Assembly: GCA_013285445.1 (NCBI GenBank)
Contig: CP053448.1
Coordinates: 1,364,001-1,428,000 of the forward strand
Source of the DNA: Pseudomonadota bacterium
GTDB taxonomy: Bacteria > Pseudomonadota > Gammaproteobacteria > Xanthomonadales > Wenzhouxiangellaceae
Reading direction: 5' to 3'
DNA length: 64,000 nucleotides
The translations under genes and the position numbers were made by a program. Positions 56,266 to 64,000 of this stretch are shown here, in pieces (the stretch's first letter is position 1; every line of letters starts with the position of its first letter). The notes under the pieces are model-generated. The model searched no databases. It had not been told where the DNA came from and worked only from the letters and a program-made list of their open reading frames with translations.

Positions 56266-57629
56266 TCAAACTTGCCTGGCTGAGGATCGCCGGTAATCTC
56301 CGCCGAGATCTCGAATCGGTGCATCAGCAGATTGACGGGCTGGCCGGCCGAGAACTGATCGGGTCGGGTCAGTGGGTGTCCGTCGGGATCGCGCACGACC
56401 GCGTAGCCTCGCTGCAGAACCGCCAGTGGACCGACGCCGTGCAGGGTCCGTGTTGTCGCATCGAGGCGCTGCAGATCCCGTTCAAGCCGGATTCGCATGG
56501 TCTGCTGCAGCCGCTGCCGGGCCTGGCCAACCCGGTCCTCCAGGTGGTCGATGCGACGAGCCGGTTGCGTGGTTTCAAGACGCGAACGGGTTGCCGTCAG
56601 GCGCTGGGCGGCTTGCTGCAGAACCCTGCGCATGGCGTCGCGGCCGCGGCGCAGTGATGTCTCGAAGCGCTCGTCGAGCTGAGCCAGACGCCGCTTCGGA
56701 TGATGGGCCGACAGCCGTTGCTGAAGGTGGTCGAGCTGCTGCATGGCTTGTCTGAGCTGGTGCCGGGCCGCATTGGCCAGGCGCTGGTCGGTGCGATGCA
56801 GTTGCTCGCGCAAGCCCGGGCCGTCGGGCGTGGCTGCCACCGCTGCGCCGGTTGGGGTCGGTGCGCGCAGATCGGCAACGAAATCGGCAATGCTGAAGTC
56901 GGTTTCGTGGCCGATACCGGTGACCACCGGTGTATCCAGGTCGTGCAGGGTGCGCGCCAGGGCCTCGTCGTTGAACGCCCACAGGTCTTCGAGAGAGCCT
57001 CCACCACGCGCCAGGATGATGACTTCGCCAAAGGCGTGCCGGTCGGCGGCCCTGACGGCGCGAACCAGTTCGGCCGGGGCCTGCTCGCCCTGAACGGCAC
57101 TGGGGTAGATGCGGACCTGCGCGTGCGGCCAGCGTCGTGCCAGCGTCTGCAGGATATCGCGGATGGCCGCGCCGGACGGCGAGGTCACCACGCTGATGCG
57201 GCGCGGCCAGCGCGGCAGCGCCCGCTTGGCTGCTTCATCGAACAGACCTTCGGCGGCCAGTTTCTGCTTGAGCGCCTCGAATGCCAGAGCCAGGGCACCT
57301 GCTCCGGCCTCGAGCACCGTATCGGCGATCAGCTGATAGTCGCCGCGCGGTTCATACAGGCTCAGGCGGCCGCGAACCAGAATTTCGCTGCCGTTGCCCG
57401 GTTGAAACGCCAGGCCGGATGCCTGGCTTCGAAACAGGGCGCAGCGCAGCTGCGCGCGGGCATCCTTGAGCGTGAAATAGAGATGTCCTGAAGCCGGTCG
57501 GGCGAGATTCGAGACCTCGCCGCGTACCCACAGCCGCGAGAAGCCGGCCTCCAGGTGCAGGCGGACTTCCCGATTCAGTTCTGCAGGGCGATAGACGTGG
57601 GTTTCGGGTCCGGGCGGGGCAGTCTGCAT
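56262..57629 (-). CDS. xseA: Exodeoxyribonuclease VII large subunit
   Basis: XseA degrades single-stranded DNA together with XseB. The 455-residue protein has an N-terminal OB domain (LNREVRLHLEAGFSRLWVRGEVSNLARPASGHLYFTLKD), a catalytic core (VVTSPSGAAIRDI, ILARGGGSLEDLWAFNDEALAR, VVTGIGHETDFSIADFVADLRAPTPTGAA) and a long helical/coiled C-terminal region. Its first 55 bases overlap the 3' end of the glycosyltransferase gene in another frame. xseB is not in the window. Confidence 0.95.
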   Translation of the reverse strand: MQTAPPGPETHVYRPAELNREVRLHLEAGFSRLWVRGEVSNLARPASGHLYFTLKDARAQLRCALFRSQASGLAFQPGNGSEILVRGRLSLYEPRGDYQLIADTVLEAGAGALALAFEALKQKLAAEGLFDEAAKRALPRWPRRISVVTSPSGAAIRDILQTLARRWPHAQVRIYPSAVQGEQAPAELVRAVRAADRHAFGEVIILARGGGSLEDLWAFNDEALARTLHDLDTPVVTGIGHETDFSIADFVADLRAPTPTGAAVAATPDGPGLREQLHRTDQRLANAARHQLRQAMQQLDHLQQRLSAHHPKRRLAQLDERFETSLRRGRDAMRRVLQQAAQRLTATRSRLETTQPARRIDHLEDRVGQARQRLQQTMRIRLERDLQRLDATTRTLHGVGPLAVLQRGYAVVRDPDGHPLTRPDQFSAGQPVNLLMHRFEISAEITGDPQPGKFE

Positions 57630-58684
57630 AGGGCGCCATTATACGGCGCCGTACCTTCCGGTTCGCCATCTCCCCCTTCCCCGATTGTGCTGTCGAGCGG
57701 CTGCAGAAGCGAGACGAAGCGTTGCGTGCAGCTGTGCCAGGAGAAGCCTGCGGCAAACTCGATGCAGCTGGACTCATCCACAGACAGCGCACGAAACACC
57801 GCTTCGCGCAGATCGTCGTCGAGGGCGCCGTTGCCGCCGTCAGTGATCAGATCCTGCGGCCCCGGCACCGGATAGGCCGCGACCGGCACGCCACAGGCCA
57901 TGGCTTCGAGAATGACCAGTCCGAGCGTGTCGGTGCGGCTGGGAAAAACGAATACGTCGGCCGAGCGCACGTGACTTACCAGCTCCTCGCCGTGCAGATA
58001 ACCGAGAAAATGCGCGTCCGGGTACTGGCGCCTGAGGCGTTCCAGGGCCGGGCCGCCGCCGATGACGACCTTGCTGCCGGGCAGATCCAGCGCCAGAAAG
58101 TGCTCGATGTTCTTTTCCGGTGCGACGCGTCCCATGTACAGGCTGATCGGTCTTGGCAGGTCGAACTGATCGCGCGGGCCTGGGCAGAACAGACTGGTGT
58201 CCACGCCGCCCGGCCAGACGGCCAGATTGTCGAAGCCCCGCTCACGCAGCAGTCGTTTCTGGGTGGGCGTGCGCACCATGGTGCGAATGGCGCCAGCGTG
58301 GAACCAGCGCAGCAGCGCGTAGGTCCACGGCAGTGGTATCGGCAGGCGCATGCGCAGGTATTCCGGAAAGCGGGTGTGATAGGAGGTCGTGAACGGCAGC
58401 CCGCGTCTTCGGCACCAGCGCCTGGTGGCCAGGCCCAGGGGGCCTTCAGTGGCGATGTGGATGGCGTCGAATGGGCCATGGCGGAAGACCGCGCGCACCA
58501 GCTTCATCGGACGCAGCGTTAGTCGAATTTCGGGATACCCGGGACACGGCAGCGTCCGCCCGCCCGGAGATAATACGCTGACGTCGTGGCCCATTGATTG
58601 CAGCGTGTCGCGGGTCTTTTCCAGTGTTCGCACTACGCCATTGATCTGGGGCGACCAGGCGTCGGTGACCAGCAGAATCTTCAT
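57575..58684 (-). CDS. GT4-family glycosyltransferase
   Basis: This 369-residue GT-B enzyme begins KILLVTDAWSPQINGVVRTLEKT, the start typical of lipid mannosyl- or glucosyltransferases of the PimB/MgtA/SQDX kind. The donor-binding C-terminal domain has LYMGRVAPEKNIEHFLAL, YLHGEELVSHVRSADVFVFPS and TLGLVILEAMACGVPVAAYPV with the E-x7-E motif. It lacks membrane segments. It probably glycosylates a lipid, since it is coupled (4-base overlap) to an LpxH2-like phosphatase. The acceptor is not known. Confidence 0.88.
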   Translation of the reverse strand: MKILLVTDAWSPQINGVVRTLEKTRDTLQSMGHDVSVLSPGGRTLPCPGYPEIRLTLRPMKLVRAVFRHGPFDAIHIATEGPLGLATRRWCRRRGLPFTTSYHTRFPEYLRMRLPIPLPWTYALLRWFHAGAIRTMVRTPTQKRLLRERGFDNLAVWPGGVDTSLFCPGPRDQFDLPRPISLYMGRVAPEKNIEHFLALDLPGSKVVIGGGPALERLRRQYPDAHFLGYLHGEELVSHVRSADVFVFPSRTDTLGLVILEAMACGVPVAAYPVPGPQDLITDGGNGALDDDLREAVFRALSVDESSCIEFAAGFSWHSCTQRFVSLLQPLDSTIGEGGDGEPEGTAPYNGALCRLPRPDPKPTSIALQN

Positions 58685-59511
58685 GCCGCCTGCTCCGTGA
58701 GTGGCGGCAGCGTGTCGGTATGGCGCGCAGGCAGCCGCTTGATGACCGCCTGCATGTCGCTGGAGCGGACCAGCTCGATGGTGCCGTCGTGATGCTCGAT
58801 CAGCGCGGTACAGCTTTCGACCCAGTCGCCGCAGTTAAGATAGATGGCATCGTTGTTCATCGTGATCTGGGGGCGGTGAATGTGGCCGCAGATCAAGCCG
58901 TCAACGTGGTTGGCCCTGGCTTCCCGGCTGACTGCCTCCTCGAAGTTGGAAATAAACTTGACCGCGTTCTTGACGCGGTGCTTGAGATAGGCGGCCAGGG
59001 ACCAGTGATCGCGCCCCATCCTGGCCCGGACCCAGTTGACCAGTCGGTTGAGCTTGAGCAGTCCGTCGTACAGTTTGGAGCCGATCAGGCCCAGAAAGCG
59101 CGAGTTGAGCACGGCGGCATCGAATTGGTCGCCGTGGAGAATCAGGAATCGTCGGCCATCGGCCGTTTCGTGAATGACTTCGTTGATGATCTCGATATTG
59201 CCAATGGTCATGCCGTCGTATTGACGCATGACCTCGTCGTGGTTGCCGGGCACGAAAACGACGCGTGTGTCATGCTTGGCCTTGCCGAGAATCGAGCGAA
59301 TGACGTTGCTGTGGCTTTGCGGCCAGTAGCGCTTTTTCTTGAGGTACCAGAAATCGACGATATCGCCGACCAGGTACAGCGTTTCGCAGCGCATCTGGCG
59401 AATGAAGTCGAGCAGGTAGTCGGCGCTGCAGCCCGGAAATCCGAGGTGGACATCGGAGATCCAGATCGTTCGTACACTGCGCTTGAAGGCGAACGGGGTG
59501 CGGTCGGTCAT
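58681..59511 (-). CDS. UDP-2,3-diacylglucosamine pyrophosphatase-like metallophosphoesterase (LpxH2 type)
   Basis: I start at the ATG at 59511 because GAGG lies nine bases upstream; the ATG three codons earlier has it too close. The 276-residue product carries calcineurin-like motifs IWISDVHLGFPGC, YLVGDIVDFWYL, VVFVPGNHDEVMRQY, LILHGDQFDA and VDGLICGHIHRPQI. Length and LKKKRYWPQSHSNVIRSIL match the LpxH2/YbbF-like group rather than classical LpxH. Lipid A or other phospholipid-related substrates are possible. It leads a two-gene operon with the GT4 enzyme. Confidence 0.85.
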   Translation of the reverse strand: MTDRTPFAFKRSVRTIWISDVHLGFPGCSADYLLDFIRQMRCETLYLVGDIVDFWYLKKKRYWPQSHSNVIRSILGKAKHDTRVVFVPGNHDEVMRQYDGMTIGNIEIINEVIHETADGRRFLILHGDQFDAAVLNSRFLGLIGSKLYDGLLKLNRLVNWVRARMGRDHWSLAAYLKHRVKNAVKFISNFEEAVSREARANHVDGLICGHIHRPQITMNNDAIYLNCGDWVESCTALIEHHDGTIELVRSSDMQAVIKRLPARHTDTLPPLTEQAA

Positions 59512-59638
59512 GCCAGGCATCCTCGAGTGGACTGGTCACACCGTAAGTCGCCGCGGTTGCAGCGCAGTTGCGGATACTTGACGACTCGATGACAGGCATG
59601 GAGACTGTCAGCCCGCCTTTTTTAAGGGAATCTGTGTG

Positions 59639-61288
59639 ATGCATTGGACGTCTCGCGTGCTGTTTCTGGTCGGTCTTCTGGCGCCGCTGCCGCTGCTGGC
59701 CGAGGTCCAGGGTATTGTCAATGCCCGTATCCTCACGCTCGATCCCGAGCAACCGCAGGCCACTGCCATGGCCTGGGACGGGCAAGGCCGGATCGTTTAT
59801 CTGGGTGATGCCGAAGGCCTCAAGGCCGGTGATCCGGACATACTGCTGCACGATGTTGGAGGACGCCGCGTGCTGCCCGGGCTGATCGACGCGCATGGGC
59901 ACGTGATGGGTTTGGGTCTGGCGCGCCTGCAGGCCGATCTCACCCCGGCCGAAAGCGTGGACGCGGTCATTGCCATTTTGCGCGAGCACGCTGCCGCATT
60001 GTCCGGCGACGACTGGCTGACCGGCCGCGGTTGGGACCAGACCCGCTGGTCGAACGGTGCATTCCCGACCGCGTCCGATCTGGATGCCGCCTTTCCTGAT
60101 CGACCGGTCTGGCTGGTGCGTGTTGACGGCCATGCCGGCTGGGCCAACTCGGCGGCGCTGTCGCAGGCAGCCCGCGATCTTTCAGGCGATTGGCAGCCCC
60201 AGGGTGGAGCCATTCATCGGGATGACAGCGATCAGCCCAGCGGAATCCTGATCGATACGGCCATGCGCTTTATTGAGGACGAGGTTCCGGCGCCGGGGCG
60301 CGCAACGCGCGAGCGCGCGCTGGCGCTGGCGTTCGGGGAGATGGTGCGCCACGGGCTGACCGGCGTGCACGACATGGGCGCCAGCCTTGATGATTACCGG
60401 CTCTACCGCCGTCTGGATGAGCGTGGTGAACTGCCTGTCCGCATTACTGCTTTCGCTGACGGTGATGCGGCGCTGCTGGATTGGCTGTGCGCCAACGGCA
60501 TTCACGCAGGTGACCGGCTTACGGTTCGCTCGGTCAAGCTCTATGCCGACGGGGCGCTGGGCAGCCGGGGTGCCGCACTGCTTGCCGATTACGACGATGA
60601 CCCGGGCAACAGCGGGCTGTTGTTTCATGCCAATGATGAGCTGCTGGCGCTGGTCGAGCGCGCCATGACCTGCGGCCTGCAGCTTGGCATTCATGCCATT
60701 GGCGATGCGGCCAATCGCCAGGTCCTCAACGCCATCGGGCGGGCTCGGGCACGGCACGAAGACAACCCGGGCCGACACCGCATCGAACACGCGCAGATCA
60801 TCCACCTCGACGACATTCCGCGCCTGGCAGAGCATGCCATCATCGCCAGCATGCAGCCGATCCACGCCACTTCGGACATGCGCTGGGCCGGCGAGCGCCT
60901 GGGCGAAGCGCGGCTCGAGGGCGCGTATGCCTGGGCGACCCTGCTCGAGCACGGCACCCGCCTGGCGCTGGGCTCGGACTTTCCGGTCGAGCCGGTCAAC
61001 CCCTGGCTGGGCATCCACGCCGCGGTCACGCGCCAGCGCGACGGCCTGCCGCCGGGTGGCTGGCGGCCGCAGGAGGCGCTGACGCTCGATCAGGCACTGC
61101 GCGGATTCACCCTCGACGCAGCCTGGGCCGGCTTTGCCGAAGCCGAGGTGGGCAGCCTGAAAGTGGGCAAGCAAGCCGACTTCATCGTCGTTGATCGCGA
61201 CCCGATTGGTCTCGATCCCGACGAGCTGGCCGGAGTCCAGGTCGAACAGACCGTGGTGGGCGGTCAGACGGTCTATGAGGCCCATTGA
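59639..61288 (+). CDS. Exported YtcJ-like amidohydrolase
   Basis: The start at 59639 follows AAGGGA and gives 549 residues with a signal peptide (WTSRVLFLVGLLAPLPLLAE). The amidohydrolase_3 metal site is LPGLIDAHGHVMGLG. Other features are GRGWDQTRWSNGAFPTASDLDAAFPDRPVWL, LYADGALGSRGAAL, LGIHAIGDAANRQVL, RIEHAQIIHLDDIPRL and LALGSDFPVEPVNPWLGIHAAVTR. YtcJ-like enzymes hydrolyse N-substituted amides, but the substrate is unknown. It is a single gene with a 118-base upstream gap shared with the divergent phosphatase. Confidence 0.9.
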   Translation: MHWTSRVLFLVGLLAPLPLLAEVQGIVNARILTLDPEQPQATAMAWDGQGRIVYLGDAEGLKAGDPDILLHDVGGRRVLPGLIDAHGHVMGLGLARLQADLTPAESVDAVIAILREHAAALSGDDWLTGRGWDQTRWSNGAFPTASDLDAAFPDRPVWLVRVDGHAGWANSAALSQAARDLSGDWQPQGGAIHRDDSDQPSGILIDTAMRFIEDEVPAPGRATRERALALAFGEMVRHGLTGVHDMGASLDDYRLYRRLDERGELPVRITAFADGDAALLDWLCANGIHAGDRLTVRSVKLYADGALGSRGAALLADYDDDPGNSGLLFHANDELLALVERAMTCGLQLGIHAIGDAANRQVLNAIGRARARHEDNPGRHRIEHAQIIHLDDIPRLAEHAIIASMQPIHATSDMRWAGERLGEARLEGAYAWATLLEHGTRLALGSDFPVEPVNPWLGIHAAVTRQRDGLPPGGWRPQEALTLDQALRGFTLDAAWAGFAEAEVGSLKVGKQADFIVVDRDPIGLDPDELAGVQVEQTVVGGQTVYEAH

Positions 61289-61351
61289 TCGAACCCGCTC
61301 GGCTGGTCGAGGCGAGCGTACACCGCCCTGCCATCCATAATGGCGCGGCGA

Positions 61352-64000
61352 TCAGGGTGACGACCCACCGCACTTGACGGTGAAGTTCCAGTCGGTACCG
61401 CTGGTGCCCTCACAGTTGGGGTAGACATCGATGATGAGGGTCTGCGCGTTGACGGGCAGGCTGATCTGCTCGCTGACATTGCCTCCTGTTCCCACACAGC
61501 CGCTGTCGAAGGCGAGCTGGCCGTCGATGAAGGCGCGCACTCGATCCTTGATGCCATAGGTCTGGTAGACGAGTTCGACTGATGGTTCACCGCGGATGGG
61601 TATTTCCACCCGGACCGGGTTGTCGTGTCCGCTCTTGGCCTGGTCGTTGCACTGACCGGGCTGGACGTCGTCGGGCGGCGGTGGATCGGGATCATCGCCG
61701 ACCGGCACAGCGCCACCACCGTCGGGGCCGGTGCCGCCTCCGGCAACGCAGCCTCCGGCATCCGCGTCCCAGCTTGCATCGGTGTCCGGACAAGTGCATA
61801 CGACCCGGTTGTTGAAATAGTCCATCTGGGCCACGGTGCCGGGGCGGTGAGAGCAATCGGTATCGGCGATATCGCGCTCGGGCGCGGTGGCGCATCGCTG
61901 CAGCTCGTCCGACCATTCCGTACCAATCGGGCAGGTGCAGACCAGTTCGCCGCTGGCCGGGTCCGGCAGCGGCAGGGTGCCGGGCCAGCGACTGCAGTCG
62001 GCCAGTTCTTCCTCGGGCCAGTCCTCGATGCCGGCGCAGCGGCCCAGCGACTTCGACCAGAACGCGTCCGGCTCAAGACACTGGCACACGCCGTTGTCGG
62101 GATAGGTGCCAGGGTAGTCCAGGCATTGTCCGATATCGGCGTCAGGCACACAGCGGTCGCTGCTGTGAAACGAATAGCCCGGCCGGCAGCGGCATAAATA
62201 CTCCTGGGCGCTATCGTCCCAGTAGCGTTCGGCCTGTGGGCCATAATCGCCGCAGTCCAGCCCGGGTCCTTCATCCGGTTCGGGGCAGGACTGGTCGGCA
62301 TCGATCACGCTGCCGTCCGGGCAGGTTTGCTGTGTTTCCGGCTCAGGCTCGGTTTCGGGTTCGGGGTCCGGCTCGGGTTCGGGCTCGGGTTCGGGTTCGG
62401 GTCCAGGTTCGGGTTCCGGCTCGGCGAGCGCCGCCAGGCAGCCGTAGGCATCACCGCCGTAGCGGCTGAGGCGGCTCATCAGCACCGAGGCTTCGAGTTT
62501 GGTCATGCTTTGTCCGACCCGTTCATAGCGCGCATTGCCGTCGTAGGCTGCTGTGCCGCAGGCGGCGATATTGAACAGAAAACAGGGCGGCGGGTCTCCG
62601 AAAGCCTTTGCACGCCAGACGCAGAAACTGCCTGAGCCATCCGCGATCTCCACCGGTGGCCGGATGCCCCAGCCCTGGCTGGGGATGCGGCCCGGCGGCA
62701 AAATGCTGACATCCAGAGTCAGATTCACGCTGCCGTGACCGGCCTGACTGACGCTGATATCCACCGGTACGATGGCGGGCGTGGCGGTGACAGGCGCGCT
62801 GAAGAACAGGGTAAAGATATAGCGCTCCTTGAAGCGCATATCCGCCACGCCGGGGTTGTGCATGTTCGGCGGCCAGGCCGCATCGTTCATCGGCCAGACA
62901 TCCAGCGATGTGCCGCCCGGAAGGGTTACTGCAACCCGGACGTGTTCATTCGTCAAGGCCCAGTTCCGGACCTTCAGCCAGCAGGTGCGCGACGGGCGTG
63001 CGCCGGCGGTGATCTCCAGGCCCTCGGCACACTCGAGCTCGGCTTCCAGCGGCCCAACCTGGACCGGCTCGGTTGATTCGGGCGCGATGGCCAGGGTCAA
63101 CCAGATACTTGCATCGGCAACATCGATGCAGTCTCCGGGCTGTGGCTGCTGCCCGATAACGGTATCGGGCGCGACGTCGTCGGCTTCTGCTTCAGAGCGT
63201 ATCGGGGCACTGGCGCCGAGGCTGTCGAGTGCCGCAATGGCGGCTGTCGCGCTCAGTCCCTTCAAATCCGGCATCGCTTGCTGACCGGCCGGGCAGTCGT
63301 TGACGGCCAGGCTGGCTGTCGCGGCAGTCGAAATGGTCTGACCGGCATCGCTTGTTGCCGCGGCCTGGACAGCACCGGAGAAGCTCCGGCGCGCCACGCT
63401 GGCGCACTCCAGCCACCAGGTCTCACCGATATCAAGTCGGTCATTGCCGTTGACATCGCCGGCGATCGCATCGACCGGGGCGCAGTTGGGATCGGCCAGC
63501 GCGATGTTTTCGAGTACGGCATCGCCGACGTTGGTCAATTCATACTGCCAGGCAATGGCCTGGTCTCTGGCTGCAGTCTGCACCGCCGGATGCACTTGCA
63601 GCGTCATGGCCGGGCGGGTCGGCGCCGGTTCCATCGGGACGATTTCGGACCGTTCCGTTTCCCCGCGATCGAGCGCTTCGAGCAGTTGGGTGATGGGCAG
63701 TTCGAGGCGGCCATCCCGATACTCCGAGGCGCTGGCCTCGATGGTGATGCGGTCACCGAAACGATCAGCGAAACGCACAAGGTCTTCGCGCTTGAGCGTG
63801 AAAAGCACCTGACCCGAAGCGGTCGTCTGCTGTCCGAAACCGGACAGTCGCACCTGGGCCGTTCGTCCCACGGCGCTACCGGCGCGGGTGTCGTGCAGTT
63901 CGAGGATCAGGCGCAGCGCATTTTTGCGCGCATCCGCGTCGAGCACGATCGGAAAGTTCCATATCCTGGGTGCGTCGCCACTGGCGGGTATGCTGATCGT
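61352..64000 (-). CDS. Large cysteine-rich modular exported protein, N-terminus beyond window (partial)
   Basis: The frame is open to the right edge, so the start lies beyond 64000; about 882 residues are visible. In order they show: a beta-rich region (LRLILELHDTRAG); a DUF11-like adhesin repeat (DVNGNDRLDIGETWWLECAS); a PASTA-like unit (MPDLKGLSATAAIAALDSLG); a unique region; a Pro-Glu repeat encoded by a GGTTCG-like hexanucleotide array (about 62335–62425); four C…CxC…C modules (61740–62260) with a P-G-T motif in the last three; a Gly/Pro linker; and a C-terminal beta-sandwich (AFDSGCVGTGG, YPNCEGTSGTDWNF). No transmembrane or sortase signal is seen. It is likely an extracellular or surface protein. 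Function unknown. Confidence 0.8.
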   Translation of the reverse strand, partial: TISIPASGDAPRIWNFPIVLDADARKNALRLILELHDTRAGSAVGRTAQVRLSGFGQQTTASGQVLFTLKREDLVRFADRFGDRITIEASASEYRDGRLELPITQLLEALDRGETERSEIVPMEPAPTRPAMTLQVHPAVQTAARDQAIAWQYELTNVGDAVLENIALADPNCAPVDAIAGDVNGNDRLDIGETWWLECASVARRSFSGAVQAAATSDAGQTISTAATASLAVNDCPAGQQAMPDLKGLSATAAIAALDSLGASAPIRSEAEADDVAPDTVIGQQPQPGDCIDVADASIWLTLAIAPESTEPVQVGPLEAELECAEGLEITAGARPSRTCWLKVRNWALTNEHVRVAVTLPGGTSLDVWPMNDAAWPPNMHNPGVADMRFKERYIFTLFFSAPVTATPAIVPVDISVSQAGHGSVNLTLDVSILPPGRIPSQGWGIRPPVEIADGSGSFCVWRAKAFGDPPPCFLFNIAACGTAAYDGNARYERVGQSMTKLEASVLMSRLSRYGGDAYGCLAALAEPEPEPGPEPEPEPEPEPDPEPETEPEPETQQTCPDGSVIDADQSCPEPDEGPGLDCGDYGPQAERYWDDSAQEYLCRCRPGYSFHSSDRCVPDADIGQCLDYPGTYPDNGVCQCLEPDAFWSKSLGRCAGIEDWPEEELADCSRWPGTLPLPDPASGELVCTCPIGTEWSDELQRCATAPERDIADTDCSHRPGTVAQMDYFNNRVVCTCPDTDASWDADAGGCVAGGGTGPDGGGAVPVGDDPDPPPPDDVQPGQCNDQAKSGHDNPVRVEIPIRGEPSVELVYQTYGIKDRVRAFIDGQLAFDSGCVGTGGNVSEQISLPVNAQTLIIDVYPNCEGTSGTDWNFTVKCGGSSP

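Overview
This window is a 64 kb chromosomal segment of a high-GC gammaproteobacterium. The evidence is conserved gene neighbourhoods: hupB–tRNA–ppiD, metG–rnfA, petABC–sspA–sspB, surE–pcm–nlpD, rlmE–ftsH–folP–glmM and purEK. The mix of sequence styles suggests the Xanthomonadales/Chromatiales border (for example a Wenzhouxiangellaceae-like organism), but that placement is an inference, not a database result. I see no prophage, integrase, transposase or CRISPR array. Most genes are housekeeping and tightly packed, often with ATGA/TGATG overlaps.

Layout. 1–2.5 kb: HU, tRNA-Val, tRNA-Asp, PpiD. 2.5–8.8 kb: FabI, then an efflux operon (TetR regulator, lipoprotein adaptor, RND pump, FMN reductase) behind a TetR-type palindrome. 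8.9–9.5 kb: a 283-bp tandem repeat carrying REP-like hairpins. 9.6–15.1 kb: tRNA-Arg overlapping rnd, a secreted FGE-sulfatase-like protein, a 177-bp palindromic element, tRNA-Leu, metX and a Trm112-like protein. 15.2–22.8 kb: purEK, an orphan ABC ATPase with argD, sodB, rnt, a TraB/GumN protein, a lone HvfC-like (DUF2063) gene and nth. 22.8–33.4 kb: the rnf ion-translocating electron-transport genes, all on the minus strand in the order A, B, C, D, G, E, nth. Two blocks of unrelated genes interrupt them: PQQ-type sugar dehydrogenase, PH-domain protein and cupin between A and B; a CopG/MazF-type pair plus DUF2249 and FmdE-like genes between D and G. 33.6–43 kb: metG, mrp, dcd, a DegS-type protease, the cytochrome bc1 operon and sspAB. 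43–52.6 kb: smr, surE, pcm, yqaA, nlpD, a Mth938-like gene, yhbY, rlmE, ftsH, folP, glmM. 52.7–64 kb: a propeller-sensor diguanylate cyclase, yigZ, xseA, a GT4 glycosyltransferase, an LpxH2-like phosphatase, a secreted amidohydrolase and a large cysteine-rich exported protein that runs off the right edge.

Three genes are broken as given. rnfC has a one-base loss in a C tract, rlmE has lost one CG unit of a dinucleotide run, and the MazF-like toxin has an in-frame TAA at codon 18 while its antitoxin is intact. The first two lie in low-complexity runs, so sequencing or assembly error must be excluded first. The most unusual items are the twice-interrupted rnf cluster, the REP-like hairpin arrays at three loci with different periods, the 177-bp palindrome, the rnd/tRNA-Arg overlap, an NsrR-like site before the DUF2249/FmdE-like pair, and the modular cysteine-rich protein at the right end.
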